DNA of 64,000 nt from Carposina sasakii (GCA_014607495.2 CP053150.1:10436495-10500494), one strand, 5' to 3'; positions 60,301 through 62,312 are shown, counted from the first letter of the stretch. Notes: generated from the letters alone by a model not told the origin. Made by a program: numbers and translations.

Positions 60301-61391
60301 ATAATAGCAAATTACCCATTTTAAGTGGTGGTAAAAGAGCATCACAGACCACTATGCAATTCCTTCCACCTTCTGCTATTGCACTATCTAGCAGATCTAT
60401 GTGAATGTCAGCATCATAGACACCTTCCTGAAATTCAAACAAAGCCAATTGTGTAACCTGTGTACACTAAATACACTAGCAAAAGAGAAATCAACTTTAC
60501 TATACAGACTAGTTTACTGGGAGAAATCTTGTATTGATATAAACATGCCCTTACTGAACAATATAATGTGAGAAAAGTGAAATATCTGTATTATACTAAG
60601 AATGTTAAGTATTTTATTTCAATAACTATATTATCAGTACAAAACACTTATACTACATAATATGCTACAAACTTAGTGCTACAGTGATGGGGATCGAGTG
60701 AGCTATGGTAGTGTTAATGGATCTTCATTCTTGAGTAGCATTCCCAAAATACTGGCTGCCTTGCCATGTTGAATAGCGAAGCTAACTTTTTGGCCAATGT
60801 AGCAGCCAGCAAAAAATTATATAAAAGTTTTAAATATGAAAATAAGATTAAAAATATATCATTAATACATAAGTAATTATAGACTTACCAATACATAATC
60901 CATTGGCCTGTTTAAAGTAGATGCACAATTTTCCAACAAGAATCTGTGTTGAGTTTTAAGTCCACCCATTCGATTGTTTCGGGCTTCTTTAGCTTTGGCC
61001 TATAAATATAGAAAATCATTCAAATTAGGACACTCTCTTTTGAAGAATTTTAAATTATCATGAATTTTGTAAAAATTCTAACCTGCTTATCTTTATAGGA
61101 CTCATGGCCCATTGCCAATGCACTCATGGACACCTTGCTTTTCTTCTGTATGTCTGTTATACGAGAGCTTACATCAAGAATAGCCTCTAGAGCCGTTCTA
61201 TCCACTTCAACTTTTTCCTCGTATTTGTTCATATTAAAGAAAGATGTTCTATATTGTGTTGATGGAATTTTAGAGAGTGCTGCAATCTTTTCTGCAGTTT
61301 TCTCCACATCTTCAGCATGCTCATCTGCGACAAGCTCAGATGCTGGTGGAGCCGCCTCCTCCGGCGGAACTTCGTTTGCTTCCCCCGACAT
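1745..61391 (-). CDS. DNAH8: Outer-arm axonemal dynein heavy chain, DNAH8/kl-3 type, 84 exons seen, 3' end outside window
   Basis: This is the force-generating ATPase subunit of the outer dynein arm, which slides doublet microtubules in cilia and sperm flagella. The exons join in phase into about 4,371 codons; vertebrate DNAH5 is about 4,620 residues, so only the last 250 or so are missing. Seen directly: four P-loops (AAA1 [13 protein letters not shown]2 [12 protein letters not shown]3 [12 protein letters not shown]4 GVGGSGKQS), the stalk coiled coil, and the DNAH5/8-type block [12 protein letters not shown] near the end. Phrases such as [23 protein letters not shown] and [11 protein letters not shown] agree better with DNAH8 than DNAH5 as I remember them. 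The start is the first ATG after an in-frame stop (61419-61421). Exon 57 carries a frameshift, so the gene is damaged or the assembly has an error there. The dynein class is certain; orthology to DNAH8 rather than DNAH5 is an inference. Confidence 0.93.
2776..2885. repeat. GGGGTAAGCACGAAC MITE, eroded copy
   Basis: GTGTAAGCACGAACTTG at the left and GATAGCGTTACGGATATTCG at the right; same plan as 45689-45804. Confidence 0.65.
4385..4772. mobile_element. TACAGGGTG-type MITE, single copy
   Basis: Left end ATACAGGATGATTTTTGGTC, right end AAAAACACCCTGTA. The body is shared with 24299-24990 (CGTCAACGTTCCCGA, AGACTGCGTTTTTCTGCAT, AAAAAACTAGCATAAACACT). Confidence 0.75.
6576..11462 (-). CDS. DNAH8: Dynein heavy chain exons 70-76: AAA5 module
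   Basis: Exons 11462-11324, 9397-9213, 8900-8774, 8467-8332, 7874-7657, 7165-6923 and 6711-6576 encode residues 3572-3966. Landmarks are [110 protein letters not shown] and [21 protein letters not shown]5 binds no nucleotide but transmits ring movements to the stalk. The 1.9 kb intron between exons 70 and 71 contains a hairpin element. Confidence 0.94.
7300..7490 (-). repeat. RTE-type LINE 3' end and flanking module
   Basis: GTCAGCCTATTGCGGTCCAC and CGTAGGCCTCCCCCAGAGCA are the reversed 3' end, followed by CACGGTGACCGCAGTCTGAT. Confidence 0.65.
8531..8700. repeat. Interspersed repeat (GTTTAGCATAGCTGG family)
   Basis: CAGAATCTTAAAGGATATCC, CACAGCCACGTTTAGCATAG, CGAGAGAATGTCCGAGTGCC; the longest of three copies in this gene. 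Confidence 0.55.
9639..9838. mobile_element. Hairpin MITE with about 55-bp arms
   Basis: The left arm (CTGATTACGTAAAAGCAATA, GCAAAGCCGAAGCCGCGCGA) and the right arm (TCGGCTTTGCTATTGCTTTT, ACGTAATCAGGGGG) are nearly perfect inverted repeats around a GC-rich loop. Pieces with the same words (GCTATTGCAAGTTACGTAAT, TGCTATTGCAAGATACGTAA) lie near 7995 and 48528. Confidence 0.75.
9960..10105. repeat. Interspersed repeat (GGAGCCATCTATCGGATGC family)
   Basis: Same family as 26535-26690: GTTTCTCACAATGATTGGA, GGGCCAAACAACTACTAGTG, GGGGCCGGAAGCGCTTCAC. Confidence 0.6.
10340..11323. other. AT-rich part of intron between exons 70 and 71, nothing recognised
   Basis: Long A- and T-rich stretch, with a more GC-rich patch at 11100-11270 (GACTACGTTACTTCACGTTA). 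No element ends or coding frame seen. Confidence 0.45.
11874..16775 (-). CDS. DNAH8: Dynein heavy chain exons 63-69: stalk coiled coil and microtubule-binding domain
   Basis: Exons 16775-16573, 16097-15983, 15556-15380, 14557-14390, 12969-12869, 12555-12357 and 12085-11874 encode residues 3181-3571. Exon 63 has [18 protein letters not shown] at the stalk base. Exons 64 and 65 are the ascending helix, rich in A, K, E and V ([15 protein letters not shown]). Exons 66 and 67 carry the microtubule-binding tip, with [15 protein letters not shown] and the block [16 protein letters not shown]. Exons 68 and 69 form the descending helix ([32 protein letters not shown]). A SINE sits in the intron just downstream of exon 65. 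Confidence 0.93.
12970..14389. other. Intron between exons 66 and 67, nothing recognised
   Basis: AT-rich sequence with no inverted ends or coding frame that I can support. A small GC-rich patch (CGCGGCGCAGCCGCAATGC near 13757, GTTGCGGGTCCGCAACGC near 13793) can fold back. Confidence 0.45.
14571..14819 (+). repeat. tRNA-derived SINE, near full length
   Basis: The head is tRNA-like, with an A-box region TGGTGTAGTTGGTAG and a B box GAGTTCGAATCCCGG at tRNA spacing. The body runs through ACGACACAAGACCTTAGGGA and GGTCAATGTGTTGTGAAG to a TTTATTTATTTTA tail. It is not a functional tRNA gene because the acceptor stem does not close. Confidence 0.8.
14889..15010. repeat. Interspersed repeat (TTTAGTATAGCGG family)
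   Basis: CAGAATCGTAAAGGAGATTT, CACAGCCATGTTTAGTATAG and GCTAGCTTATAGCC; related to 8531-8700 and 27936-28090. Confidence 0.55.
16437..16530. repeat. Cluster of CTGCA / TGCAG words in an intron
   Basis: Three ACTGCAA-type words are followed by four TTGCAGT/ATGCAGT words in opposite sense within about 80 bp, so the stretch can fold back. It is preceded by GTAAAGACACACGGACTGCA. Probably the subterminal part of a DNA transposon; no ends found. Confidence 0.45.
17053..18998 (-). CDS. DNAH8: Dynein heavy chain exons 58-62: AAA4 module
   Basis: Exons 18998-18858, 18449-18345, 18041-17857, 17506-17373 and 17184-17053 encode residues 2948-3180. The segment [20 protein letters not shown] precedes the P-loop [17 protein letters not shown], followed by [20 protein letters not shown] (Walker B region), [37 protein letters not shown] and [17 protein letters not shown]. 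These match the order and spacing of dynein AAA4 just before the stalk. Confidence 0.94.
18185..18320. repeat. Degraded relative of the 55.3 kb MITE
   Basis: Two arms, GGACAAAGTTGATACTGTCT and CGCATCAACTTTGTCC, face each other around TTTCTCTAAAATATCAAG. It ends AAAAATCGGCTCTT, like the 55347-55487 element. Confidence 0.55.
18404..18430 (-). other. AAA4 Walker A (P-loop)
   Basis: GVGGSGKQS, lysine at about residue 3008. Confidence 0.93.
19549..19750 (-). pseudogene. DNAH8: Dynein exon 57 carrying a single-base frameshift
   Basis: The exon is entered in phase 2 from exon 56 and reads [20 protein letters not shown], as expected between AAA3 and AAA4. From about 19684 that frame becomes nonsense and ends at a TGA. 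The next frame then gives [20 protein letters not shown] and, after a short acidic run, [10 protein letters not shown], which matches the family. Removing one T from the TTT at 19682-19684 restores one reading frame, and only then does the exit phase fit exon 58. So this exon has one extra base. It may be a true mutation or a base-calling error; the flanking exons look intact. Confidence 0.8.
20015..24157 (-). CDS. DNAH8: Dynein heavy chain exons 51-56: AAA3 module
   Basis: Exons 24157-23896, 23626-23504, 23267-23150, 20603-20508, 20401-20295 and 20178-20015 encode residues 2591-2880. Landmarks are [13 protein letters not shown], the P-loop [28 protein letters not shown], the Walker B segment [37 protein letters not shown] and [22 protein letters not shown]3 gates the AAA1 cycle. 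The 2.5 kb intron between exons 53 and 54 contains a Helitron-like element. Confidence 0.93.
20687..21894 (-). mobile_element. Helitron-like non-autonomous element, 1,208 bp
   Basis: On the minus strand it opens A|TCTATACTAATATTATAA, a 5' end common among insect Helitrons, and closes GGGCGGGCTACTAG|T, so it begins with TC, ends with CTAG and sits between A and T. The interior has three related blocks, each with GGAATTCC(C/T)GT and CCGTTCCCATGGGAATTTCG. No Rep/helicase frame is present. The hairpin before CTAG is weak. Confidence 0.65.
21895..23149. other. AT-rich intron sequence between exons 53 and 54
   Basis: Apart from the fragment at 22549-22720 and a related pair of stretches (GTCGACTAATGTCTGAATT at 22277, GTCGACTGATGTCTGAATT at 22457), I see no gene or known element. 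Confidence 0.5.
22549..22720. repeat. Repeat fragment starting ACAGGGTGTAACAAAAAGGG
   Basis: TATATATACAGGGTGTAAC opens sequence of a common insect repeat type. No matching right end is seen. Confidence 0.4.
23992..24015 (-). other. AAA3 Walker A (P-loop)
   Basis: GEQGTGKT, lysine at about residue 2645. Confidence 0.94.
24299..24990. mobile_element. TACAGGGTG-type MITE, tandem or nested pair
   Basis: Starts ATACAGGGTGATTTTTGGTC. A second start, ATACAGGATAGATTTTTGTC, lies near 24642, and ends ACACCCTGTATA occur near 24943 and 24984. The two bodies share CCTCATCATCACGAT and ATTAGGGTCCAAAGTTGAGT. A single copy is at 4385-4772. Confidence 0.75.
25063..27747 (-). CDS. DNAH8: Dynein heavy chain exons 45-50: AAA2 module
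   Basis: Exons 27747-27525, 27187-27058, 26923-26706, 25970-25834, 25491-25439 and 25270-25063 encode residues 2268-2590. The P-loop is [14 protein letters not shown]. It is followed by [39 protein letters not shown] and [20 protein letters not shown], then [19 protein letters not shown], all standard for AAA2. Exon 49 is only 53 bp. AAA2 usually binds nucleotide without turning it over. The intron between exons 47 and 48 holds LINE-like and other repeats. Confidence 0.94.
26160..26525 (+). repeat. Probable LINE 3' end with TCTAT tail
   Basis: GACCCTGCAGTTCTGGCTAC, CTTGTCTTAGCAGCATCCAG, then a T- and C-rich tail with AAATAAAAGTCTATCTATTC. Short-repeat tails of this kind end CR1-like LINEs. 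The GCAGTTCTGGCTACCCC word recurs at 235-255. Confidence 0.5.
26535..26690. repeat. Interspersed repeat (GGAGCCATCTACAGGATGC family)
   Basis: Shares GAGCCATCTA, GTTTCTCACAGTGATTGGA, TGGGTCAAACAACAACTAGT and GGGGCCGGAGTCGCTTC with 9960-10105. Confidence 0.6.
27600..27623 (-). other. AAA2 Walker A (P-loop)
   Basis: GPTGSGKT, lysine at about residue 2316. Confidence 0.94.
27786..27905 (+). repeat. RTE-type LINE 3' end with trinucleotide tail
   Basis: GGGCGGCTGGTAGTGTCTGG, GAGGCCTGCGTCCAGCAG, GCAATAGGC, then a degenerate (GAT)n tail. Confidence 0.7.
27936..28090. repeat. Interspersed repeat (CAGCCACTTTTAGCATAGC family)
   Basis: Shares a TTTAGCATAGCGG core followed by a GCTAGCTCAT-like stretch and GAGAACGCTTC with copies at 8531-8700 and 14889-15010. 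Confidence 0.55.
28460..31149 (-). CDS. DNAH8: Dynein heavy chain exons 40-44: AAA1 module (main ATPase site)
   Basis: Exons 31149-30918, 30326-30191, 29680-29487, 29071-28906 and 28561-28460 encode residues 1992-2267. AAA1 is the main ATP-hydrolysing site of dynein. The P-loop [15 protein letters not shown], the Walker B segment [16 protein letters not shown], the sensor region [17 protein letters not shown] and the block [19 protein letters not shown] are all intact, so this part should be catalytically competent. Exon 43 ([19 protein letters not shown]) is nearly invariant in the family. Confidence 0.95.
31018..31041 (-). other. AAA1 Walker A (P-loop)
   Basis: GPAGTGKT, with the nucleotide-binding lysine at about residue 2034. 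It has the canonical axonemal dynein AAA1 form. Confidence 0.95.
31394..35789 (-). CDS. DNAH8: Dynein heavy chain exons 32-39: linker (DHC_N2)
   Basis: Exons 35789-35635, 34954-34869, 34532-34333, 33918-33747, 33410-33162, 32722-32459, 31894-31689 and 31532-31394 encode residues 1501-1991. The linker is the lever that swings across the AAA ring during the power stroke. It is highly conserved here: [58 protein letters not shown] and [17 protein letters not shown] all match the family. Exon 37 (32722-32459) has a partial second copy about 100 bp downstream of its end; see the separate entry. Confidence 0.93.
32217..32357 (-). pseudogene. Truncated second copy of the first 141 bp of dynein exon 37
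   Basis: This stretch aligns without gaps to 32582-32722, the 5' part of exon 37, with 7 differences in 141 positions as counted by eye (about 95 percent identity). It stays open in frame and reads [15 protein letters not shown] then [16 protein letters not shown]. Four changes alter the protein (D to N, I to T, N to D, E to Q) and three are silent. The acceptor AG present before exon 37 is AT here, and the copy stops at ENW, so it is probably not spliced. It looks like a fairly recent partial tandem duplication. Confidence 0.85.
35232..35421. mobile_element. PIF/Harbinger-type MITE, 190 bp
   Basis: The 18-bp ends GGGTCAGTTCATATCTGA and TCAGATATGAACTGACCC are perfect inverted repeats. TTA is duplicated at both edges (35229-35231, 35422-35424), as PIF/Harbinger transposases do. 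The interior has a second inverted pair around GCGTCGAGCG and CGCTCGACGC. Confidence 0.85.
35450..35566 (+). repeat. RTE-type LINE 3' end
   Basis: GTGTGGCGTGCCCTAGGTGA, GGCCCACGTCCAGAAATGGA, CTGCAATAGG: the terminal [20 protein letters not shown] region, mutated. Confidence 0.65.
35855..36762. mobile_element. Composite repeat with ACCGACTTC ends, copy 1
   Basis: Begins with AAACGAAAAACCGACTTC and ends TTTTGAAGTCGGTTAA, a short terminal inverted repeat. The same sequence, longer inside, recurs at about 56.8-58.4 kb. Both contain a motif TATTGCAGTCCACTACTGGA (or close) that is the reversed 3' end of an RTE-type LINE. The class of the element is unclear to me. Confidence 0.7.
36900..37267 (+). 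repeat. 5' LTR of the gypsy element
   Basis: Starts TGACGGCGTCG and ends ATTCCTACA. It carries a TATA box, and the gag ATG at 37247 lies inside it. It differs from the 3' LTR at one base near its start (ATATTCCAAG versus ATATTACAAG). Confidence 0.95.
37010..37047 (+). promoter_or_regulatory. Core promoter of the LTR
   Basis: TATAAAG at 37010-37016 is followed about 30 bases later by CGTCAGAG, which fits an insect initiator (TCAG core). A CRE-like TGACGTCG lies just upstream, near 36980. The transcription start is inferred from spacing only. Confidence 0.55.
37247..38347 (+). pseudogene. gag: gypsy gag with N-terminal part of protease, one in-frame stop
   Basis: The frame opens at an ATG inside the 5' LTR ([14 protein letters not shown]). 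It meets a TAA at 37526-37528 after 93 codons, then continues open in the same frame to 38347. The context [14 protein letters not shown] suggests CAA changed to TAA. The second part resembles a gag capsid region and carries two CCHC zinc knuckles, [14 protein letters not shown] (37973-38014) and [14 protein letters not shown] (38090-38131). It ends in the protease active site [10 protein letters not shown] (DSGA at 38297-38308). The protease is completed by the pol frame, reached by a -1 shift at a slippery heptamer. Confidence 0.85.
38323..38329 (+). promoter_or_regulatory. Candidate -1 ribosomal frameshift site, A AAA AAT
   Basis: The heptamer fits X XXY YYZ in the gag frame (codons AAA AAT), and a -1 slip there enters the long pol frame at TTG (38329). 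The gag frame stops 18 bases later. The site lies inside the protease, a few codons after its DSG motif. A chance one-base loss in the A run could give the same picture. Confidence 0.55.
38329..41553 (+). CDS. pol: gypsy pol: rest of protease, reverse transcriptase, RNase H, integrase
   Basis: An intact 1,074-codon frame with no ATG of its own near the start; it must be reached by a -1 shift from gag. In order it carries the rest of the aspartic protease ([10 protein letters not shown]); reverse transcriptase with the catalytic YMDD at 39226-39237, residue 300; RNase H ([15 protein letters not shown], near residue 449); and an integrase with an HHCC zinc site (residues 649-690) and a D,D35E triad at D719, D778 and E814. 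The C-terminal tail is rich in serine, threonine and acidic residues. The integrase comes after RNase H, which defines Ty3/gypsy rather than copia. All catalytic residues are present. Confidence 0.95.
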   Translation: MLLSLLIGEQFHDQVTLKGVGGSNVICGLQVKCPIIVQDIYFEVIFHVIPDDCLSENILLGCDILNNDISVKISAENLIFSQIKNANFCVSNNEAFLNYSVDTDLEGKDKDDLFKILRAYSTSFINNLPTTHVTTGELKIELIDPNKTVHRRPYRLSPSEQEIVDSKIKELLDANIIRESYSPFASPILLVKKKNGSDRLCVDYRELNSNTCSDNYPLPLINDQIDKLHGANYFSTVDMASGFHQIQVHEDSIEKTAFVTPKGQYEYLKMPFGLKNAPQVFQRSINNAIKPLKDDRILVYMDDVLVASKTVSEGLQRLDKLLNTLSKSGFSFNFNKCSFLKRKTEYLGFVISAGQVRPNPTKIQALKNIPAPSTVTQVRQFIGLATYFRQFIPNFSKLIKPLYPLTSVAKGKISWTSEHDEIHKEIINYLTSEPVLRIFDPSLPVELHTDASCEGYGAVLIQKENNVPHVVSYFSHKTTDPESRYHSYELETLAVVKAVQHFRHYLYGRKFTVLTDCNALKASHSKKDLTPRVHRWWAILQSYDFDIIYKEGKNMAHADFLSRNPFNEIPNCKTVNFSELEKGWLIVEQQRDSELLDIIEKLRAHDLPTEIAHTYDIREGILYRKIDRHRTSKWLPIIPRSLVWSLISHVHNEIKHLGYEKTLDKLYDLYWFPSMSKFVKKFVDSCVICKASKGPSGAQQVRLHSIPKAPVPWHTLHMDLSGKLSGKSEQKEYCAVIIDAFTKFVILEHTLSLNASNAIRSLQRAVQLFGAPKRIIADRGRSYDNSEFKEFCRQHNIELHLIATGSCRANGQVERIMRTLKNLLTVVESTTEGSWQENLGDIQLALNSTRSRVTGFTPLELMFGVQGNSLELSRISIDLQDTTRLDLDTARSKASTSIQRAAQDDTIRFNRGKAKIRPFVVGDFVFAKNDERHQTKLDQKYKGPYRITAVLHNDRYEMRHINGSNRLFKYSHEKLRAVPRGTSGLIEIAENTSDDVTALSLDEINTGHETAPTFDTASIDSEETQSADSRTLTAERASDRSDSRTISIDSQDSLSQVPESCQIVTKAFVDTSDR
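41554..41959 (+). repeat. gypsy 3' untranslated region with degenerate repeats
   Basis: Between the pol stop and the 3' LTR, a motif close to CGGTCCAGT-N-CTGAAGG recurs about six times (for example near 41600, 41663, 41705, 41737, 41781 and 41832). No purine-rich tract is present directly before the 3' LTR; instead a palindrome GACGTGCGCACGTC occurs at 41936-41949. Confidence 0.6.
41960..42327 (+). repeat. 3' LTR of the gypsy element
   Basis: Same 368-bp length and the same ends as the 5' LTR. Exon 31 of the dynein gene ends only 38 bases beyond it. Confidence 0.95.
42365..47525 (-). CDS. DNAH8: Dynein heavy chain exons 20-31: tail region, second part
   Basis: Exons 47525-47414, 47275-47211, 47132-46973, 46567-46435, 46169-46052, 45386-45247, 44962-44782, 44343-44136, 43834-43705, 43448-43285, 42855-42712 and 42475-42365 encode residues 946-1500, ending at the approach to the linker. 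Recognisable DNAH5/8 stretches are [54 protein letters not shown] and the exon 31 block ending AQLAEFDIR. Exon 21 is only 65 bp. The next intron, 35790-42364, is the longest in the window because a gypsy retrotransposon sits in it. Confidence 0.9.
45535..45953. mobile_element. Possible larger MITE hosting the 116-bp MITE
   Basis: The left edge ATTAAAGGTCCGTTTATATC resembles the inverse of the right edge GATATAAATACTTTAAT, and both arms carry CAGACA and GCGTGCCAG-like words. The ends match imperfectly, so this is tentative. Confidence 0.4.
45689..45804. mobile_element. GGGGTAAGCACGAAC MITE, 116 bp, clean copy
   Basis: Ends GGGGTAAGCACGAACCT and AGGTTCGTGCTTACCCC are inverted repeats, and the internal CGTAACGCTA also pairs. 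Flanked on both sides by TTTGT (45684-45688, 45805-45809), a 5-bp target duplication. Related copies at 50758-50872 and 2776-2885. Confidence 0.85.
46618..46845. repeat. Interspersed repeat (AACGGCTGAACCGATTT family), copy 1
   Basis: AACGGATCGCTGTCTGTACA, AAAATATTATAGGAGACC, TGTGCACGCTAATCTCAG and AACGGCTGAACCGATTTCGA; lacks the last part seen in the 58.4 kb copy. Confidence 0.65.
47599..48482. mobile_element. TA-flanked non-autonomous DNA transposon carrying a minisatellite
   Basis: The left end GCCGGGTCCACACCGGACG (47599 on) and right end CGTCCGGTGTGGACCCGGC are perfect inverted repeats of 23 bp ending in GATCC/GGATC. TA stands at both edges (47597-47598 and 48483-48484). The left half is rich in GATCC words in both directions; the right half is a GC-rich 37-bp tandem array. 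It takes up most of the intron between exons 19 and 20. Confidence 0.85.
48092..48425 (+). repeat. Minisatellite, about nine 37-bp units
   Basis: Unit: GGCACGTCCACACCGCCTGC followed by ACATTTGGAACGCGCGC. About nine head-to-tail units with small changes (GGAAC or GGATC, CCGCCTGC or CTGCCTAC, the two CTGCCTAC units alternating with standard ones). Since 37 is not a multiple of 3, long open frames appear in several frames; none is a gene. Confidence 0.9.
48572..56750 (-). CDS. DNAH8: Dynein heavy chain exons 5-19: tail (DHC_N1) region, first part
   Basis: Exons 56750-56549, 56373-56210, 55768-55592, 55100-54997, 53646-53427, 53067-52921, 52301-52162, 51983-51899, 51748-51603, 51349-51205, 51006-50908, 50203-50077, 49513-49411, 49130-48965 and 48707-48572 encode residues 226-945. 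This is the helical tail that binds the partner heavy chain and the intermediate-chain complex and anchors the arm to the doublet. Family landmarks are [16 protein letters not shown], the [15 protein letters not shown] block, [32 protein letters not shown] and [17 protein letters not shown]. All donors are GT and all acceptors AG. Introns here hold a hAT-like element (53.8-54.7 kb) and several MITEs. Confidence 0.9.
48835..48910 (+). repeat. RTE-associated fragment
   Basis: GGCGACTATGGGCTAAACCC followed by CTTGTGGCGTGCCCTGGGTG, part of the module seen at 59.6 kb. Confidence 0.5.
49687..49931. repeat. Hairpin element with about 54-bp inverted arms
   Basis: Arms 49687-49740 and 49878-49931 begin CATGAACGTATAAAGAA and end ACAGATTGAAGCA in inverted orientation. 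The interior repeats CATAGTAAGCTCGGC twice. About 245 bp, no coding frame. Confidence 0.75.
50223..50663 (-). mobile_element. MITE with ends (C)AGGGTGTGGGTGACAGCC, copy 2
   Basis: Inverted relative to the copy at 1135-1585. The terminal repeats include GTGACAGCCAGGCAAATA; the interior shares GATCAGTTATTTGAA and AATCATGGTCTGAAG with copy 1 in reverse. Confidence 0.8.
50758..50872. mobile_element. GGGGTAAGCACGAAC MITE, copy 2
   Basis: GGGGCAAGCACGAACCTCTC at the left, with CGATAGTCCGTAACGCTAT inside it; the right end is eroded. About 115 bp, the same length as the clean copy at 45689-45804. Confidence 0.7.
52460..52715. repeat. Interspersed repeat (AACGGCTGAACCGATTT family), copy 2
   Basis: Shares AAAATATTATAGGAGAC, GTGCGTTTGTGCACGCTAAT, GACTGAACCGATTTCGATG and GGAATATATTGCAACGG with the 46.6 and 58.4 kb copies, ending GGCCACGCGGACGGAGTTGC. 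Confidence 0.65.
53094..53246 (-). repeat. Helitron-like fragment ending in CTAG
   Basis: On the minus strand it ends CCCGTGCGAACTCGGGGCGG, GTCCCTAG, followed by T. A GC-rich hairpin just before CTAG, followed by T, is the 3' signature of Helitrons. The 5' end is not identified. Confidence 0.5.
53757..53792. repeat. (AC)n microsatellite
   Basis: Imperfect run of AC dinucleotides directly left of the hAT-like element. Confidence 0.85.
53807..54722. mobile_element. Non-autonomous hAT-like element, 916 bp
   Basis: Ends TAGGGTTGCCAGGT and ACCTGGCAACCCTA form a 14-bp perfect terminal inverted repeat, with CCGGACA modules inside each end. Flanks AGCTAGAG (53799-53806) and AGCTAGAA (54723-54730) form an 8-bp target duplication with one mismatch, the size made by hAT transposases. 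I see no transposase frame. It lies in the intron between exons 8 and 9. Confidence 0.82.
54764..54900. repeat. RTE-associated fragment
   Basis: Contains GCCATGGGGGGTATTTGCCC, AGTCACCACACTGGGCAG and TGGTGACCGCAGTGTG, shared with 59595-59725 and 48835-48910. Confidence 0.55.
55347..55487. mobile_element. Palindromic MITE with ends TAGGGC(C/T)GATTTTTCC
   Basis: The left end TAGGGCTGATTTTTCCAAA pairs with the right end TTTGGAAAAATCGGCCCTA over about 30 bp. TA at each edge fits a TA-targeting DNA transposon. A degraded relative lies at 18185-18320. Confidence 0.7.
56815..58362. mobile_element. Composite repeat with ACCGACTTC ends, copy 2, carrying a LINE fragment
   Basis: Same ends and flanking parts as 35855-36762. 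Between CTGACAATAT (near 57008) and TATAATTACACTCC (near 57660) this copy has about 650 bp lacking in copy 1, including the C-terminal part of a LINE ORF2. Copy 1 probably arose by internal deletion. Confidence 0.7.
57050..57722 (-). pseudogene. LINE ORF2 C-terminal fragment inside the composite repeat
   Basis: The minus strand reads [21 protein letters not shown], then [20 protein letters not shown] and [12 protein letters not shown], the post-RT part of a non-LTR retrotransposon ORF2. A second frame ends with a C2H2-like zinc finger ([21 protein letters not shown] is its span). The frame change between the two parts near 57290 shows it is dead. I believe it is RTE- or CR1-like; the clade is uncertain. 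Confidence 0.75.
58363..58660. repeat. Interspersed repeat (AACGGCTGAACCGATTT family), copy 3
   Basis: AAAATATTATAGGAGACC, TGCGTTTGTGCACGCTAATC, AACGGCTGAACCGATTTTGA and GGAATATATTGTGACAGG, ending in TTTATCCCGGGCAATTTCGA and GTCCACGCGGACGGA. Two other copies lie in this gene at 46.6 and 52.5 kb. Confidence 0.65.
59150..59240. repeat. LINE-associated fragment (GGTCACCAACCCGCC module)
   Basis: Contains CTGCGGTCACCAACCCGCC and GTTGACAACATAGTCC. The same module occurs near 48800, 54840 and 7370, usually next to RTE-type ends. Confidence 0.5.
59257..61391 (-). CDS. DNAH8: Dynein heavy chain exons 1-4: start and N-terminal extension
   Basis: Exons 61391-61083, 60999-60889, 60427-60316 and 59399-59257 encode residues 1-225. 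The protein begins [16 protein letters not shown], an acidic, proline- and alanine-rich leader that I do not recognise as conserved. The segment from exon 2 on ([29 protein letters not shown]) lines up with the N-terminal helical part of DNAH5/8, and exon 4 ([21 protein letters not shown]) with its next conserved stretch. The ATG has A at -3. Exon 4 has two AG acceptors 19 bases apart. Only the inner one, giving a start at 59399, keeps the frame after exon 3 ends in phase 1. Confidence 0.85.
59595..59725 (-). repeat. RTE-type LINE 3' end
   Basis: The minus strand reads [16 protein letters not shown] at the end of the element, the characteristic C-terminus of RTE-type ORF2 in insects, preceded by a short CTTCTTCTT repeat on the plus strand. 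Confidence 0.7.
60108..60270. repeat. Interspersed repeat fragment (same family as 61925-62011)
   Basis: Shares ATTATAAAACAAAGTTGCT, CCCTATGTATGCTTAGATCT and CAACAGATTTTGATG with the other copies, and ends in sequence related to GTTACTAGGGA. Confidence 0.5.
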
Positions 61392-61930
61392 ATTATCTCT
61401 GTACAAATTACAATATTCTCATCGGGATATACCAGTCATTAATAAGTAATTGGTGGAATTTACCGTGAAATAATATCGATTTTCTAATGGATTTTGACAC
61501 AATAATATTTTTGTTTTCAAACAAATTCAAACTTGGAATTCCGAAAACTTTTGACATTGACAGACGATTTGACAACTAGGCATAGACTAATTAATCTCTG
61601 TCTGCGTTCATTCATTAATTTATACTAGCTCTCCCGCGACTCCTTTTGAATTGGGGAATTAAAAGCGTGTGTCTGTCCGTCCGTACAATATAGCTATGTC
61701 ACATTTGCATAAATTCCGTGACTTTGTAGACTGGTTACACAGGATGACTTTATAAGTAAATCATCGGCATGTGAGTAGTCGTGGAAACTTTTTTACGTCA
61801 GCACACGTGTGTAAAGTCACTAAGAAAGGTAAATAAATAAGCGAAAACAGCAGAATCAATTATTGAATTGATAAGCCATTTTTAAATTTTTTTATTGTTA
61901 AATGAGTTAGAGGAATCATTATTTCTACAT
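61392..61930 (-). other. Region upstream of the dynein start
   Basis: In-frame stop at 61419-61421 (minus strand). No TATA box, splice acceptor or other promoter element can be called with confidence, so the 5' UTR and transcription start stay undefined. Sequence to about 61600 is not recognisably repetitive. Confidence 0.4.
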
Positions 61931-62011
61931 ATTATAAAACAAAGTCGCTAACCGCTGTCTGTCCGTCCCTATGTATGTTTAGATCTTTCAAACTAGGGAA
62001 CGGATTTTGAT
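61925..62011. repeat. Interspersed repeat fragment (GCTGTCTGTCCGTCCC family)
   Basis: TATTATAAAACAAAGTCGCT, then CTGTCTGTCCGTCCCTATG and AACGGATTTTGATGTGG. The same family occurs at 60108-60270 and 53094-53246. These ends are typical of insect Helitron-like repeats; the assignment is tentative. Confidence 0.55.
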
Positions 62012-62312
62012 GTGGTGGCCCTCATATAATAGCATTTTTGAAGATTGAGACACATTTTATTATCTTGGCACCACTGAAAAAGGTTGTTTAATTCACTCTG
62101 CAGGAGCGCGACGTCCTCTAGCGATTGGACTGTGATAGACAACTTGAGGTCATCCGCAAACATGTATGGGGTTGCGAATCGTATGATCGATGGGATATCA
62201 TTTACAAAGACGTTGAAGATAAAAGGACCCAGATGAGTGCCCTGTGGGACACCAGGTGTAATTTTAGTTACGTCAGATTGATATCCATTAACAACTACAT
62301 GAAAATAGCGAT
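62012..62312 (-). pseudogene. LINE reverse transcriptase, catalytic part (3' half of a split element)
   Basis: The minus strand reads GVPQGTHLGPFIFNVFVND and then the catalytic box PYMFADDLKLSI, ending LNLQKCYY. This is a Jockey/CR1-type reverse transcriptase. Its upstream half lies at 63173-63572, separated by a later LINE insertion. Confidence 0.85.
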
